A stretch of 64,000 nucleotides of DNA from the NCBI RefSeq assembly GCF_900107685.1, contig NZ_FNRQ01000010.1:62001-126000 (forward strand), read 5' to 3'. This document shows positions 17,594-26,045 of the stretch, one piece after another; position 1 is the first letter of the stretch; the number at the start of each line of letters is the position of its first letter. The DNA comes from Paraburkholderia sartisoli (GTDB taxonomy: Bacteria > Pseudomonadota > Gammaproteobacteria > Burkholderiales > Burkholderiaceae). Below the pieces are notes generated by a model. That model saw nothing but the letters and a program-made list of their open reading frames with translations. It did no database searches and was not told where the DNA came from. A program made the position numbers and the translations under genes.

Positions 17594-18718
17594 ATGACCA
17601 CTTCCGCCACGATCACCCTTCCCGAAGACGACGGCCCGCGCGCCGTCCTCTGGCGTTCCGAGGCGGCCGTGCTGCCGCCAAAGCGCGTGACCATCGCCGA
17701 CGACCGTCTCACCGCCGATGCCGCGTACCGGCTTGCCTGCGAAGGCACCGCGCTGCTGTACCGTGGCGACTTCCAGAACGCGCGCCAGCTGTTGCAGGCG
17801 ATGACGCGGCGCGTCGAACGCAATCCGCGCAAGGACGCGACCTCGCTGAAAGAAGCGTTCAATTTCCACCGTCAGGCGCAGTCGCAACGCGCGCGCGTCC
17901 TCGGCATGGTGCTGATTCCACTGGACGGCGATTACACGATCCCGCTGCGTCGCGCGCCGGAAGTGCGGGAGGCTTGCGCCGAAACGTACGGCGCGGCGAC
18001 GGGCGAATCTTCGGTGGTGTCGCTGCGTGAACTGCTCGGCCTTGTCGGCGCGCATGAATGGCGCAAGAAGGGCGTCGAGATTCCCGTGCTCGCCGATCGC
18101 ATCCACCCGCATTACGGCGTGTTCTCGCCGGTGCGCGGGGAGTATGTGGATCTCGTTGCGCGCACGCCGTTGCCAACGCTTGAAAAGGCGTTCGATATCG
18201 GCACCGGTACCGGTGTGCTGGCCGCGTTGCTGGCAAAGCGCGGCGTGAAGAGGATCGTCGCGACCGATCAGGATCCGCGCGCGCTCGCGTGCGCCACCGA
18301 AAACCTCGCGCGGATGGGTTACGACGCTCAGGTCAAGGTGGTGCACGCCGATCTCTTTCCCGAAGGCCGCGCGCCGCTTGTGATCTGCAATCCGCCGTGG
18401 GTGCCCGCGCGGCCCGCGTCGCCGATCGAATATGCCGTGTTCGATCCGGACAGCCGCATGCTGCTTGGCTTCCTGAACGGTCTCGCGGCGCATCTTTCGC
18501 CGGGCGGCGAAGGCTGGCTGATCCTGTCCGATTTCGCCGAGCATCTCGGCTTGCGCTCGCGCGAAAGCCTGCTGGCGGCGATCGATCAGGCCGGGTTGAA
18601 GCTCGTCGGACGCGAAGACATCAAGCCGCGTCATCCGAAGTCGACCGATGCGAACGATCCGCTGCACGCGGCGCGCGTGAAAGAGGTGACATCGTTGTGG
18701 CGTCTGCAGGCGCGCTGA
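17594..18718 (+). CDS. class I SAM-dependent methyltransferase with NPPW motif
   Basis: The 374-residue protein has a C-terminal Rossmann methyltransferase domain. SAM motif I reads FDIGTGTGVLAALLA near residue 198, an acidic strand end lies in VATDQDPRA, and the catalytic-type motif VICNPPWVP lies near residue 265. NPPW/NPPY motifs occur in enzymes that methylate amide or exocyclic nitrogens, such as PrmB, PrmC and RlmG. The N-terminal 190 residues (with LACEGTALLYRGDFQNARQLL) resemble no domain I recognise. ATG 17594 is preferred to the upstream in-frame start at 17492. The substrate is unknown. Confidence 0.85.
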   Translation: MTTSATITLPEDDGPRAVLWRSEAAVLPPKRVTIADDRLTADAAYRLACEGTALLYRGDFQNARQLLQAMTRRVERNPRKDATSLKEAFNFHRQAQSQRARVLGMVLIPLDGDYTIPLRRAPEVREACAETYGAATGESSVVSLRELLGLVGAHEWRKKGVEIPVLADRIHPHYGVFSPVRGEYVDLVARTPLPTLEKAFDIGTGTGVLAALLAKRGVKRIVATDQDPRALACATENLARMGYDAQVKVVHADLFPEGRAPLVICNPPWVPARPASPIEYAVFDPDSRMLLGFLNGLAAHLSPGGEGWLILSDFAEHLGLRSRESLLAAIDQAGLKLVGREDIKPRHPKSTDANDPLHAARVKEVTSLWRLQAR

Positions 18719-18742
18719 GATCTGGCGTCGCGATGCCCGTTG

Positions 18743-20155
18743 TTACACCGGACCTGACTCCGTGTCCGACGCGGGATTTGACGCCGATTCCGGCGCGGAA
18801 CATGACGCGGAATTTGACGCCGATCCTGACGCGGAACCTGATGTTGCTTCCGGCGCGGAACCCGACGCTAATCCCGACACCGCTTCCGCCGCCCCGACGT
18901 AACCAGCCGCACCGTGCCCCGCAACGAGGCCGCTCGCGAAGCAGGCGGTGAGCAGATAGCCACCCGTCGGCGCTTCCCAGTCGAGCATTTCGCCGGCGCA
19001 GAACGCGCCTGGAATCTGTTGCAGCATCAGGCGCGCGTCGAGCGCCTCGAACGGCACGCCGCCCGCGCTGCTGATCGCTTCCTCGATGGGCCGCGCGCGC
19101 GTGAGGCGCAGCGGCAACGCCTTGATCGCACGCGCCAACTGCTGCGTATCGGCGAACGTTTCCTTCGACAGACACTCGTGCAGCAACCCCGCCTTGACGC
19201 CCGAAATGCCAAGCCGGCCGTGCAGATGCGTCGACATCGAGCGCGACCCGCGCGGTCGCGTGACCTCGTCCACAACGCGCTCAGCGGAGTGCGCCGGCGC
19301 GAGATCGAGGTGAATGACGACCTCGCCGTCCGCCAGCAGACGATCCCGGATCACCGACGAAAGCGCGTACACCAGGCTGCCCTCGACACCTGTTTCTGTC
19401 GAAATGAACTCACCTTTTCGATAATGGACTTTTTTGTCTATATCGATGACGGAAATGGCAACGGATTTCACCGGCTGGCCGGCGAAATGTTCACGGAAAT
19501 ATGCGCTCCAGTCGGCGTCGAAGCCGCAGTTCGACGGGCGCAGCGGCGCGATGGCAACGCCGCGCGCCTGCATTAGCGGCACCCACGAAGCGTCCGATCC
19601 GAGCCGCGGCCAGCTGCCGCCGCCGAGCGCGAATACAACCGCATCGGCTGTTACGCGATGCTCGGCGTCGTCGCCGGTCGTGGCGAAGCGCAGCGCGTGC
19701 CTCGGCGCATCGGATGACTGCGCGTCGCTGTCCCAGCCGATCCATTTGTGGCGCATGTGAAACCGCACACCGGCTTCCTTCAGCCGATGCAGCCATGCGC
19801 GCAACATCGGCGCGGCCTTCATGTCGGTGGGGAACACGCGCCCCGAGCTGCCGACGAATGTCGGAACGCCCAGTTCCGTCAGCCACGCACGCAACGCATC
19901 GGGGCCGAATGCGTCGAGGAGCGGCGCGATCCGGTCGCGGCGCGCGCCATAGCGGCCGAGAAACGGCGTGAGCGGCTCCGAGTGCGTGATGTTCATGCCG
20001 CCTTTGCCGGCCATCAGGAACTTGCGGCCGACAGAGGGCATTGCGTCATAGACATCGACGCGCACGCCGCGCCGCGCGAGCGCCTCGGCGGCCATCAAAC
20101 CGGCCGGGCCGCCGCCGATGACGGCGACAGAAACTGAATCGTGCGAAAGGAGCAT
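18743..20155 (-). CDS. BaiN/HI0933-type NAD(P)/FAD-dependent oxidoreductase with repetitive Ser/Ala tail
   Basis: The 470-residue flavoprotein begins with the FAD dinucleotide motif VIGGGPAGLMAAEAL and contains GRKFLMAGKGGMNITHSE, typical of the HI0933/BaiN family (TIGR03862-like), and ends its core with FCAGEMLDWEAPTGGYLLTACFASG. The physiological substrate is unknown. After the core, the last 45 residues are a four-residue repeat of type S-G-S-A encoded by a 12-bp tandem DNA repeat. ATG at 20155 gives the family N-terminus; an upstream in-frame start at 20200 adds 15 unlikely residues. It lies downstream of the UxaA-like gene on the same strand. Confidence 0.88.
   Translation of the reverse strand: MLLSHDSVSVAVIGGGPAGLMAAEALARRGVRVDVYDAMPSVGRKFLMAGKGGMNITHSEPLTPFLGRYGARRDRIAPLLDAFGPDALRAWLTELGVPTFVGSSGRVFPTDMKAAPMLRAWLHRLKEAGVRFHMRHKWIGWDSDAQSSDAPRHALRFATTGDDAEHRVTADAVVFALGGGSWPRLGSDASWVPLMQARGVAIAPLRPSNCGFDADWSAYFREHFAGQPVKSVAISVIDIDKKVHYRKGEFISTETGVEGSLVYALSSVIRDRLLADGEVVIHLDLAPAHSAERVVDEVTRPRGSRSMSTHLHGRLGISGVKAGLLHECLSKETFADTQQLARAIKALPLRLTRARPIEEAISSAGGVPFEALDARLMLQQIPGAFCAGEMLDWEAPTGGYLLTACFASGLVAGHGAAGYVGAAEAVSGLASGSAPEATSGSASGSASNSASCSAPESASNPASDTESGPV
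18756..18887. repeat. 12-bp tandem repeat (about 11 degenerate units)
   Basis: On the plus strand the units align as GAC followed by GCGGAATTT, GCCGATCCT, GCGGAACCT and similar variants, each exactly 12 bp, from 18756 to 18887. A longer 25-bp near-duplicate (starting at 18768 and 18804) shows recent duplication in multiples of 12. The array lies at the 3' end of the BaiN-type gene and preserves its frame, adding Ser/Ala-rich tetrapeptides. Confidence 0.85.
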
Positions 20156-20226
20156 GCAGCGGGCGCGAAGAAGAGGGAAGAGAAGCGTGCAACGACGCAA
20201 GGTGCGCCATTTTCACACCCGCAGCA

Positions 20227-20254
20227 AGCGGGAGCAAACCGAGCGGGAGCAAAC
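20227..20254. repeat. short direct repeat between two minus-strand genes
   Basis: AGCGGGAGCAAAC occurs twice, at 20227-20239 and 20242-20254, with a 15-bp period. It lies in the 161-bp gap between the UxaA-like gene and the flavoprotein gene. No function can be assigned. Confidence 0.6.
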
Positions 20255-20316
20255 GCGCATTGCAGCACGTCAGCATCATCACGCAATTCAAAAGCGCACA
20301 TCCGCGCCGCGCCGTT

Positions 20317-21882
20317 TCAGGTCACGACACCCACCTGCCACGGCACGAACTCGCTTTGCCCGTAGCCGTGCAGTTCGCTCTTCGACGGCTTGCCCGAAGC
20401 GCAGTCGAGCATCATGCGAAACACGGCTTCGCCGAGTTCATCGATGCTCGCCGTGCCGTCGATCACGCCGCCGCAGTTGATGTCCATGTCGTCTTCCTGG
20501 CGTTCCCACAGCGGCGTGTTCGTCGCGAGCTTCAGCGACGGTGACGGCGCGCAGCCATACGCGGAACCGCGCCCGGTCGTGAAGCAGATCAGGTTCGCGC
20601 CCGATGCCACCTGGCCCGTCGCCGACATCGGATCGTAGCCCGGCGAATCCATGAACACGAAGCCTTTCGCGGTGACCGGCTGCGCGTATTCGTACACTTC
20701 GACGAGATTCGTCGTGCCGCCTTTCGCCACCGCGCCGAGCGATTTTTCGAGGATCGTCGTGAGGCCGCCGACCTTGTTGCCGGCCGACGGATTGTTATCG
20801 AGCGCCGCGCCGTTGCGATCGCAATAGTCCTGCCACCAGGCGATGCGCGCGAGCAGTTTCTCGCCGACTTCGCGGCTCACCGCGCGCCGCGTGAGCAGAT
20901 GCTCCGCGCCGTAGACCTCGGGCGTCTCCGACAGGATCGCCGTGCCGCCGTGTCGCACCAGACGGTCGACGGCCGCGCCGAGCGCCGGGTTCGCCGAGAT
21001 GCCGGAATAGCCATCCGAGCCGCCGCACTGCAAACCGACGACGAGATGCGACGCCGGCAGCCGCTCGCGTGTCGCACGGTTCGCGTCCGTCAGCATCTCG
21101 CGCACCATCGCGATGCCGTGCTCGATCGTCTTGCGCGTGCCGCCGCTGTCCTGAATCGTGAAGCTGCGCAGACGCGGCCTGCCGTCGCTCAATCCGCCGG
21201 CTTCGAGCACGCCGCCGATCTGGTTCGTCTCGCAGCCGAGGCCGACGAACAGCACCGACGCGAAGTTCGGATGCCTCGCGTAACCCGCGAGCGTGCGGCG
21301 CAGGATGCGGATGCCTTCGCCCTGCGTGTCGATACCGCAGCCGAGCCCGTGCGTGAGCGCGATCACGCCGTCGACGTTCGGAAAATCCGCGAGTTCCTCC
21401 GGATGCACGTCGCGCCGGAAATGATCGGCGATCGCGCGCGCGACCGTCGCCGAGCAGTTCACGCTCGTCAGCACGCCGATGTAGTTGCGCGTCGCGACGC
21501 GGCCGTCGTCGCGGCGAATGCCCATGAAGTGCGCCGGTTCGCCTGCGTATTCAGTGGGATGCCGGTCGACGCCAAATGCGTGATCGCGCGAGAAATCCGC
21601 CATGCCGAGGTTCTGCACATGCACGTGCTGGCCGCGCGCGATGTTGTCCCGCGCGACGCCGATGATCTGGTTGTAACGTTTGACCGGTTCGCCTTTCGCG
21701 ATCGCGCGCGTCGCGATCTTGTGGCCCGGCGGAATCAATCCGGACACGACGAGATCTTCGGAGTCGATCCGTGTGCCGGACATGAGCTGACGCGTCGCGA
21801 TCACGACGTCGTCGTTTGGATGCAGGCGGATCACGGCGTGCGCGGTGACGGTACCGGGCGTTGCTGGGGTTGGGCTCGACAT
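20317..21882 (-). CDS. UxaA-family dehydratase (altronate/galactarate dehydratase type)
   Basis: The 521-residue protein belongs to the UxaA/GarD family of iron-dependent sugar-acid dehydratases. An N-terminal SAF-like domain covers about residues 10-100 (HPNDDVVIATRQL, AIAKGEPVKRYNQIIGVARDNIARGQHVHVQN). It is followed by the large catalytic domain with GLGCGIDTQGEG, LFVGLGCETNQIGG, LQCGGSDGYSGISANPALG, NNPSAGNKVGGLTTILEKSLG and FTTGRGSAYG. The conserved cysteines and the GLGCE and CGGSDG motifs are intact. Sequence detail favours UxaA over GarD, but the substrate (altronate, galactarate or another acid) cannot be fixed. It is divergent from a FadR-type regulator. Confidence 0.88.
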   Translation of the reverse strand: MSSPTPATPGTVTAHAVIRLHPNDDVVIATRQLMSGTRIDSEDLVVSGLIPPGHKIATRAIAKGEPVKRYNQIIGVARDNIARGQHVHVQNLGMADFSRDHAFGVDRHPTEYAGEPAHFMGIRRDDGRVATRNYIGVLTSVNCSATVARAIADHFRRDVHPEELADFPNVDGVIALTHGLGCGIDTQGEGIRILRRTLAGYARHPNFASVLFVGLGCETNQIGGVLEAGGLSDGRPRLRSFTIQDSGGTRKTIEHGIAMVREMLTDANRATRERLPASHLVVGLQCGGSDGYSGISANPALGAAVDRLVRHGGTAILSETPEVYGAEHLLTRRAVSREVGEKLLARIAWWQDYCDRNGAALDNNPSAGNKVGGLTTILEKSLGAVAKGGTTNLVEVYEYAQPVTAKGFVFMDSPGYDPMSATGQVASGANLICFTTGRGSAYGCAPSPSLKLATNTPLWERQEDDMDINCGGVIDGTASIDELGEAVFRMMLDCASGKPSKSELHGYGQSEFVPWQVGVVT

Positions 21883-22302
21883 GTGGAAACCTCTGTTCTT
21901 TCGTATGTGCGGGTGGCGGCCTGGTCGCGATTCGATGACGATTCACGCCCGAGGCGTTGCTTCGCCGGGCACGGCCTTCAGGCGCGTCGGGTCGCCATCT
22001 GCCAGCGCTCCGGAAACACGGTCGTGCGGGACGAAACAGATGAGACAGGATGCCTCGCGCGATGGACGTTCTGGCGTGAGAAACCACCGTGCCGGGTTCA
22101 CTGCATGACGTTATTTCGGCCTGACCAGTTGCCGATAGTAGAAGTGTTTTGCTAATCTGGTCAAGCCAGTTGGATCCGCATAGACGTTCGACGGCACAAC
22201 GTCGGACCGTCAGTGGATCTCGCTGATTACAATTCACGCTTTGCCGGGCGCGTGTCGCCTGGCGTTGCCGCCGCCGAACCATCCCGCTGCCCGGAGCCAC
22301 GT
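21883..22302. promoter_or_regulatory. divergent control region of the UxaA-type and GntR-type genes
   Basis: This 420-bp region separates the two divergent genes. At 22157-22169 there is a dyad CTGG-TCAAG-CCAG. The heptamer CTGGTCA within it recurs in inverted orientation as TGACCAG at 22122-22128. Such TGGT...ACCA-like sites fit the operators of FadR-subfamily regulators, so autoregulation and control of the dehydratase are plausible. The translation start of the regulator is uncertain (GTG 22213 or TTG 22303), so the last 90 bp may be coding. Confidence 0.4.
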
Positions 22303-23013
22303 TTGCCAGTCAAACCCGTCGAAACGCGTCGTCTCTATCTTCAGATCGCCGACAAGCTGCGCCAGCTGATCGGCCAGCAAGGATTCGCGCCGAACGGACG
22401 CCTGCCGTCCGAGCGCGAGCTGGCGCAGACGCTTGGCGTGTCGCGGCCGTCGGTGCGCGAGGCGCTCGTCGCGCTGGAACTGGAAGGGCGCGTGGAGATC
22501 CGCATGGGATCGGGCGTGTATGTCAGTTCGCGCCCGGCGTCCGCTGCGGCCGGCGCGGCAGCGCCCGATCCGGGTACGCTCGGTGAAAGCCCGCGCGAAA
22601 TCATGGATGCCCGCTCGCTGATCGAAGGCGCGATCGCGGCGAGTGTCGCGCCGTTCGCGAAGCCGAAGGCGCTCAAGGCGCTGCGCGCGCTGTACGAGCG
22701 CATGGCCGCCGAAGTCGCCGCCGGCCAGGTTCCGCTCGCCGCCGACCGGCAGTTCCACCTGTGCGTCGCGCAGATGTCGGGAAACGACGTGCTGGTGAAG
22801 ACCGTCGCGGACCTGTTCGACGAACGGCACAGTCCGCTGTCGTCGAAGCTGCGGGTGCATTTCGAAGGGGACGACACGTGGGCGGCGGCGCTCGACGAAC
22901 ACCGCGCCATTCTGGAAGCGCTCGAGGCACGGGACGCCGTGCAGGCGCATGCGGCAGTCCAGCGGCATCTGAAAGCGTCGTACGCGCGTCTGATGGCACG
23001 CGTCAAACCCTGA
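22303..23013 (+). CDS. FadR-family (GntR) transcriptional regulator
   Basis: The product has 236 residues. It carries an N-terminal winged HTH at about residues 8-75 (RLYLQIADKLRQLI, NGRLPSERELAQTLGVSRPSVREALVALELEGRVEIRMGSGVYV) and an FCD ligand domain to the end (ARSLIEGAIAASVAP, DRQFHLCVAQMSGNDVLV, DEHRAILEALEARDAVQAHAAVQRHL). FCD domains usually bind sugar acids or carboxylates with a metal ion through three His residues. TTG 22303 has GGAG at 22293-22296 and gives the usual family length; GTG 22213 would add 30 residues. Its divergent neighbour suggests a hexuronate or aldarate effector. Confidence 0.87.
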   Translation: MPVKPVETRRLYLQIADKLRQLIGQQGFAPNGRLPSERELAQTLGVSRPSVREALVALELEGRVEIRMGSGVYVSSRPASAAAGAAAPDPGTLGESPREIMDARSLIEGAIAASVAPFAKPKALKALRALYERMAAEVAAGQVPLAADRQFHLCVAQMSGNDVLVKTVADLFDERHSPLSSKLRVHFEGDDTWAAALDEHRAILEALEARDAVQAHAAVQRHLKASYARLMARVKP

Positions 23014-23055
23014 AAGCCGGCCGCATGCACCGCCTTCAGGGGCGGAACGAAACGG

Positions 23056-23376
23056 TCAACCCGGATACTCCTCATCGACCTTCAGGCCGGCGAGCTTGAA
23101 GATCACGCGTAGCGTCTGGGGTTTGATGTCTCGCCGCGAAGCCAGCGTCGTCATGACGAAGTCGAGCACCTTGGCGTATTTGAGCATCGTGAGACAGGTT
23201 TCCATGTCGACGGCGCCATCGCGCATCAATTCGGCAATCCGCAGCATCTCCACCGAGATGTCGCGCGCCATTTCGAGTTCGATCTGCTGCTTTTCTGTCC
23301 ACGCGGGCGTGGTGAGGAGTTTTGTCATCATCTCCTGGAATTTCTGCTCCGCGTTTCCGTTCGGTATCGCGTCCAT
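23056..23376 (-). CDS. small helical protein of unknown function
   Basis: I do not recognise a family. The 106-residue product starting at ATG 23376 is predicted by eye to be all helical and rich in Met, Leu and charged residues (QKFQEMMTKLLT, QIELEMARDISVEMLRIAELMRDGAVDMETCLTMLKYAKVLDFV), with a basic C-terminal part ending in KVDEEYPG. No signal peptide or membrane helix is present. A GTG at 23475 would give a 139-residue form with a less regular N-terminus. It converges with the GntR-type gene and is divergent from the methyltransferase gene at 23761. Codon use matches its neighbours, which supports it as real. Confidence 0.65.
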   Translation of the reverse strand: MDAIPNGNAEQKFQEMMTKLLTTPAWTEKQQIELEMARDISVEMLRIAELMRDGAVDMETCLTMLKYAKVLDFVMTTLASRRDIKPQTLRVIFKLAGLKVDEEYPG

Positions 23377-23760
23377 TGCCGCCTCATTGTCGTCCGAGCG
23401 TGCTTCCTGTCCGGTCACGGCGCGCTGCAGGTTACGTAACGTTCGGCCCGATGTTCCGGTGCCAACCTCCCCCACGCCAGCTATTCTGCTCTGGGCAGTT
23501 GCCTGTGCTGATTGTTTGTGCCGCTCCCCGTCAGGGCGAAGCGGGGTTGCCGCCGGTCTGCGAGCGGCGCTGTTCCGCGCGATGCATGACCTGGCAGCAT
23601 GAAATGTTCCCGGTGCGTGAATGAGTCTCCGGCGGTTTTCCCGCTCTTCGCCCGGATGCAGCCGGTTCCTCTTCGCGCTTTTCGGTAAACTGGCAGCATC
23701 TTTTCAATCGTTCCGTCATCTGTCGCACGTTCCCGGTGCAGTTGGCGCTGCACAAATTCG

Positions 23761-24633
23761 ATGCCGACCCGATCCGCCAGCCCCGCAAAGCCGCCGAAAG
23801 CGGTGAAAACCCACGAAATCCGTCCGAATCAGTCGATCGAGCTGCTGAAGGAGCTGCACATCCTCACGCGCGACGGCACGATGAACCAGGACAGCCGGCG
23901 CAAGCTGAAGCAGGTCTATCACCTGTTCCAGTTCATCGAGCCGCTGCTGAAAGACCTGAAGGACACGCAGGGCAGCCTCACGCTCGTCGACCACGGCGCG
24001 GGAAAGTCCTATCTGGGTTTTATCCTGTATGACCTGTTTTTCAAGGAACAGCACGACGCGTCGCATATTTACGGTATCGAGACGCGCGAAGACCTCGTCA
24101 CGAAATCGGAAGAACTGGCGGCGCGGCTGGGTTTTGGCGGAATGTCATTCGTGAATCTGTCGGTGGCGGAATCGATCACGTCGGAGCGTCTGCCGGCGAC
24201 GATCGACATCGTCACCGCGCTGCACGCGTGCAACACCGCCACCGACGACGCGATCCGCTTCGCGCTGGAGAAAAAGGCGAAGTACATCGTCGTGGTGCCG
24301 TGCTGTCAGGCGGAAGTGGCGGGCGTGCTGCGCAGCAACAAGAGCCGCTCGCTCGGGCACGCGCTGACGGAAATCTGGCGCCATCCGCTGCACACGCGCG
24401 AATTCGGCAGCCAGATCACGAACGTGCTGCGCTGCCTGCAGCTCGAGGCGCACGGCTATCAGGTGAGCGTGACGGAACTCGTCGGCTGGGAGCATTCGAT
24501 GAAGAACGAACTCATCATCGCCCAGTACAAGGATCTGCCGCGCCGCCGGCCGGCGGAACGGCTCAATGAGGTGATGGAGACGCTCGGTCTCGGCGAACTG
24601 CGCGAGCGGTTCTTCGCGCCAGAGGTTGTGTAA
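23761..24633 (+). CDS. class I SAM-dependent methyltransferase (Methyltransf_32-like)
   Basis: The 290-residue protein has a Rossmann-type SAM site: LTLVDHGAGKSYLGFILYDLF is motif I, IYGIETREDLV the acidic second strand, and TALHACNTATDDAIRFAL a later loop. The ALHAC...TD and VVPCCQ segments resemble Methyltransf_32 proteins, a group including METTL25 and GSTCD-like methyltransferases with ill-defined substrates. The N-terminal 65 residues are helical and basic. The start is uncertain because no clear ribosome site precedes ATG 23761. It is transcribed alone; the next gene is convergent. Confidence 0.82.
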   Translation: MPTRSASPAKPPKAVKTHEIRPNQSIELLKELHILTRDGTMNQDSRRKLKQVYHLFQFIEPLLKDLKDTQGSLTLVDHGAGKSYLGFILYDLFFKEQHDASHIYGIETREDLVTKSEELAARLGFGGMSFVNLSVAESITSERLPATIDIVTALHACNTATDDAIRFALEKKAKYIVVVPCCQAEVAGVLRSNKSRSLGHALTEIWRHPLHTREFGSQITNVLRCLQLEAHGYQVSVTELVGWEHSMKNELIIAQYKDLPRRRPAERLNEVMETLGLGELRERFFAPEVV

Positions 24634-24702
24634 CGATGTAACGCCCGCGGAGTTTATTTCGGGCAGACGCGTCGAATGCCTGCCTTCAGGTGACGTCCGG
24701 CG

Positions 24703-25269
24703 TCAGTCTTCAGCCGGCGCGCCCATCCATTTCCGCCAGCCATCGAGGCCTAGCCGCTGCATCGTTTCCTGATTGCGTTCGTAGATATCGGCGGCGTCGG
24801 GGAACGCATCGACGGCACGCTCGATACTCGCTTCGCGCAACAGATGCAGGACCGGATACGGCGCGCGGTTGGTGTAGTTCTCGATGTCGTCCGGGGCGGT
24901 GCCGTCGAACTGATACCGCGGATGAAAGCTCGCGATCTGCAACTCGCCCTCGAGACGCATCTGTTTCAACATCCGGTCGGCGAAAAACAGGCAGTCGTTG
25001 TATTCGAGGAAATCGGCCAGCGCGTCCGGAATGATCAGGAGCGTCGTGTCGACGTCAGCCGGATCGGCGTCGGCGAGCGTTCGCAGTTCGGCTTCGAGAT
25101 CGACCAGCACGCCTTCCAGGTTCGTCGCTTCGCTGATCGCGTAGCGGATCTGGTCTTTCACATGCACGCTCTTCGCGAACGGACACAGGTTCAACCCGAT
25201 GACCGCGCGCGTCAGCCAGTGACGGGTGGCGGAAAGAATCGATTCGCGGGTTTCGGCGGACAGCGGCAT
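24703..25269 (-). CDS. DUF1415 family protein
   Basis: The 188-residue protein matches DUF1415, a family of unknown function common in proteobacteria. Recognisable segments are WLTRAVIGLNLCPFAK near residue 20, TTLLIIPDALADFLEYNDCL near residue 85, and the highly conserved QIASFHPRYQFDGTAPDDIENYTNRAPYP-type stretch near residues 115-140, ahead of LHLLREASIERA. The conserved Cys, His and Asp residues suggest an enzyme or metal site, but nothing is established. It is transcribed on its own, convergent with the preceding methyltransferase. Confidence 0.88.
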   Translation of the reverse strand: MPLSAETRESILSATRHWLTRAVIGLNLCPFAKSVHVKDQIRYAISEATNLEGVLVDLEAELRTLADADPADVDTTLLIIPDALADFLEYNDCLFFADRMLKQMRLEGELQIASFHPRYQFDGTAPDDIENYTNRAPYPVLHLLREASIERAVDAFPDAADIYERNQETMQRLGLDGWRKWMGAPAED

Positions 25270-25375
25270 GGCGGAAGGACAACGTGGAAAGCCGTATTTT
25301 AACGGCGTTGCCGGTAGCGCTCGTACAGGCGTTGCAGCGCTGAATCGTGTTCCCGCTGCCTGGCGCGCCGCACCT

Positions 25376-26011
25376 TCAGCCCGCCGCGCTTCCGCAGGCT
25401 GCGGCGATCAGCTGCGCCGCGACGCGCGGCGCAGCGCGCACGGGCCCGCAGCCCGGACCATACGTCTGGCTCGCCGCGTAGACACCTTCGATCAGGAGGC
25501 CGAGCGCATCGGCGAGCGCCTCGGGATCGTCCGCGCCCGCTTCGGTTGCAAGCGAAAGGATGCGCGCCATCAGCCGCGCCTTGTTGTCGATGACAAACTG
25601 GCGCGCCGGGTGCGTCACGTCGGGAAACTCGACGGCGACATTCACGAACGGACAGCCCCGATAATCCTTCACCGAAGCGCGCACGGCCAGATCGTCGAAG
25701 TACTGCTGCAACTGCCTTGCCGGTTCGCCCGGATGCTTCGCGAAGCTCTTCTCGACGTAGCTGAAAAACTGCCCGTCCTTGCGCTCGAGATAAGCCAGCA
25801 CGAGATCGTCCTTGGACGAGAACTGCCGGTACAGGCTCATCTTGTTGACGCCCGCGCGCTCCACGACCGTATCGACACCCACCGCCCGCACGCCGTCGCG
25901 ATAAAACAGCTCGTCCGCCGCGCGCAGCAGATGCGCCTGCGCCTCGGGGCCAGCCGTCTGCGTGCGCGCGCGACGATGCGCGGTGCGTTTTCCCGTTTCG
26001 CTCTGTGACAT
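25376..26011 (-). CDS. TetR/AcrR family transcriptional regulator
   Basis: The 211-residue protein has the TetR N-terminal HTH at about residues 22-68 (AHLLRAADELFYRDGVRAVGVDTVVERAGVNKMSLYRQFSSKDDLVLAYLE) and a helical ligand-binding domain with FVNVAVEFPDVTHPARQFVIDNKARL. ATG 26011 is used; a longer form from 26077 would extend into the operator region. It is divergent from an MFS gene across a 159-bp region with palindromes, so it probably represses that transporter and itself. Confidence 0.9.
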   Translation of the reverse strand: MSQSETGKRTAHRRARTQTAGPEAQAHLLRAADELFYRDGVRAVGVDTVVERAGVNKMSLYRQFSSKDDLVLAYLERKDGQFFSYVEKSFAKHPGEPARQLQQYFDDLAVRASVKDYRGCPFVNVAVEFPDVTHPARQFVIDNKARLMARILSLATEAGADDPEALADALGLLIEGVYAASQTYGPGCGPVRAAPRVAAQLIAAACGSAAG

Positions 26012-26045
26012 GGACGTCTCATCTCCGGTTGCCGACGCTTGACAT

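Noticed and set aside
18756..18887. CRISPR array
   Set aside because: The repeats are 12 bp, directly adjacent, without spacers and in frame within a coding sequence.
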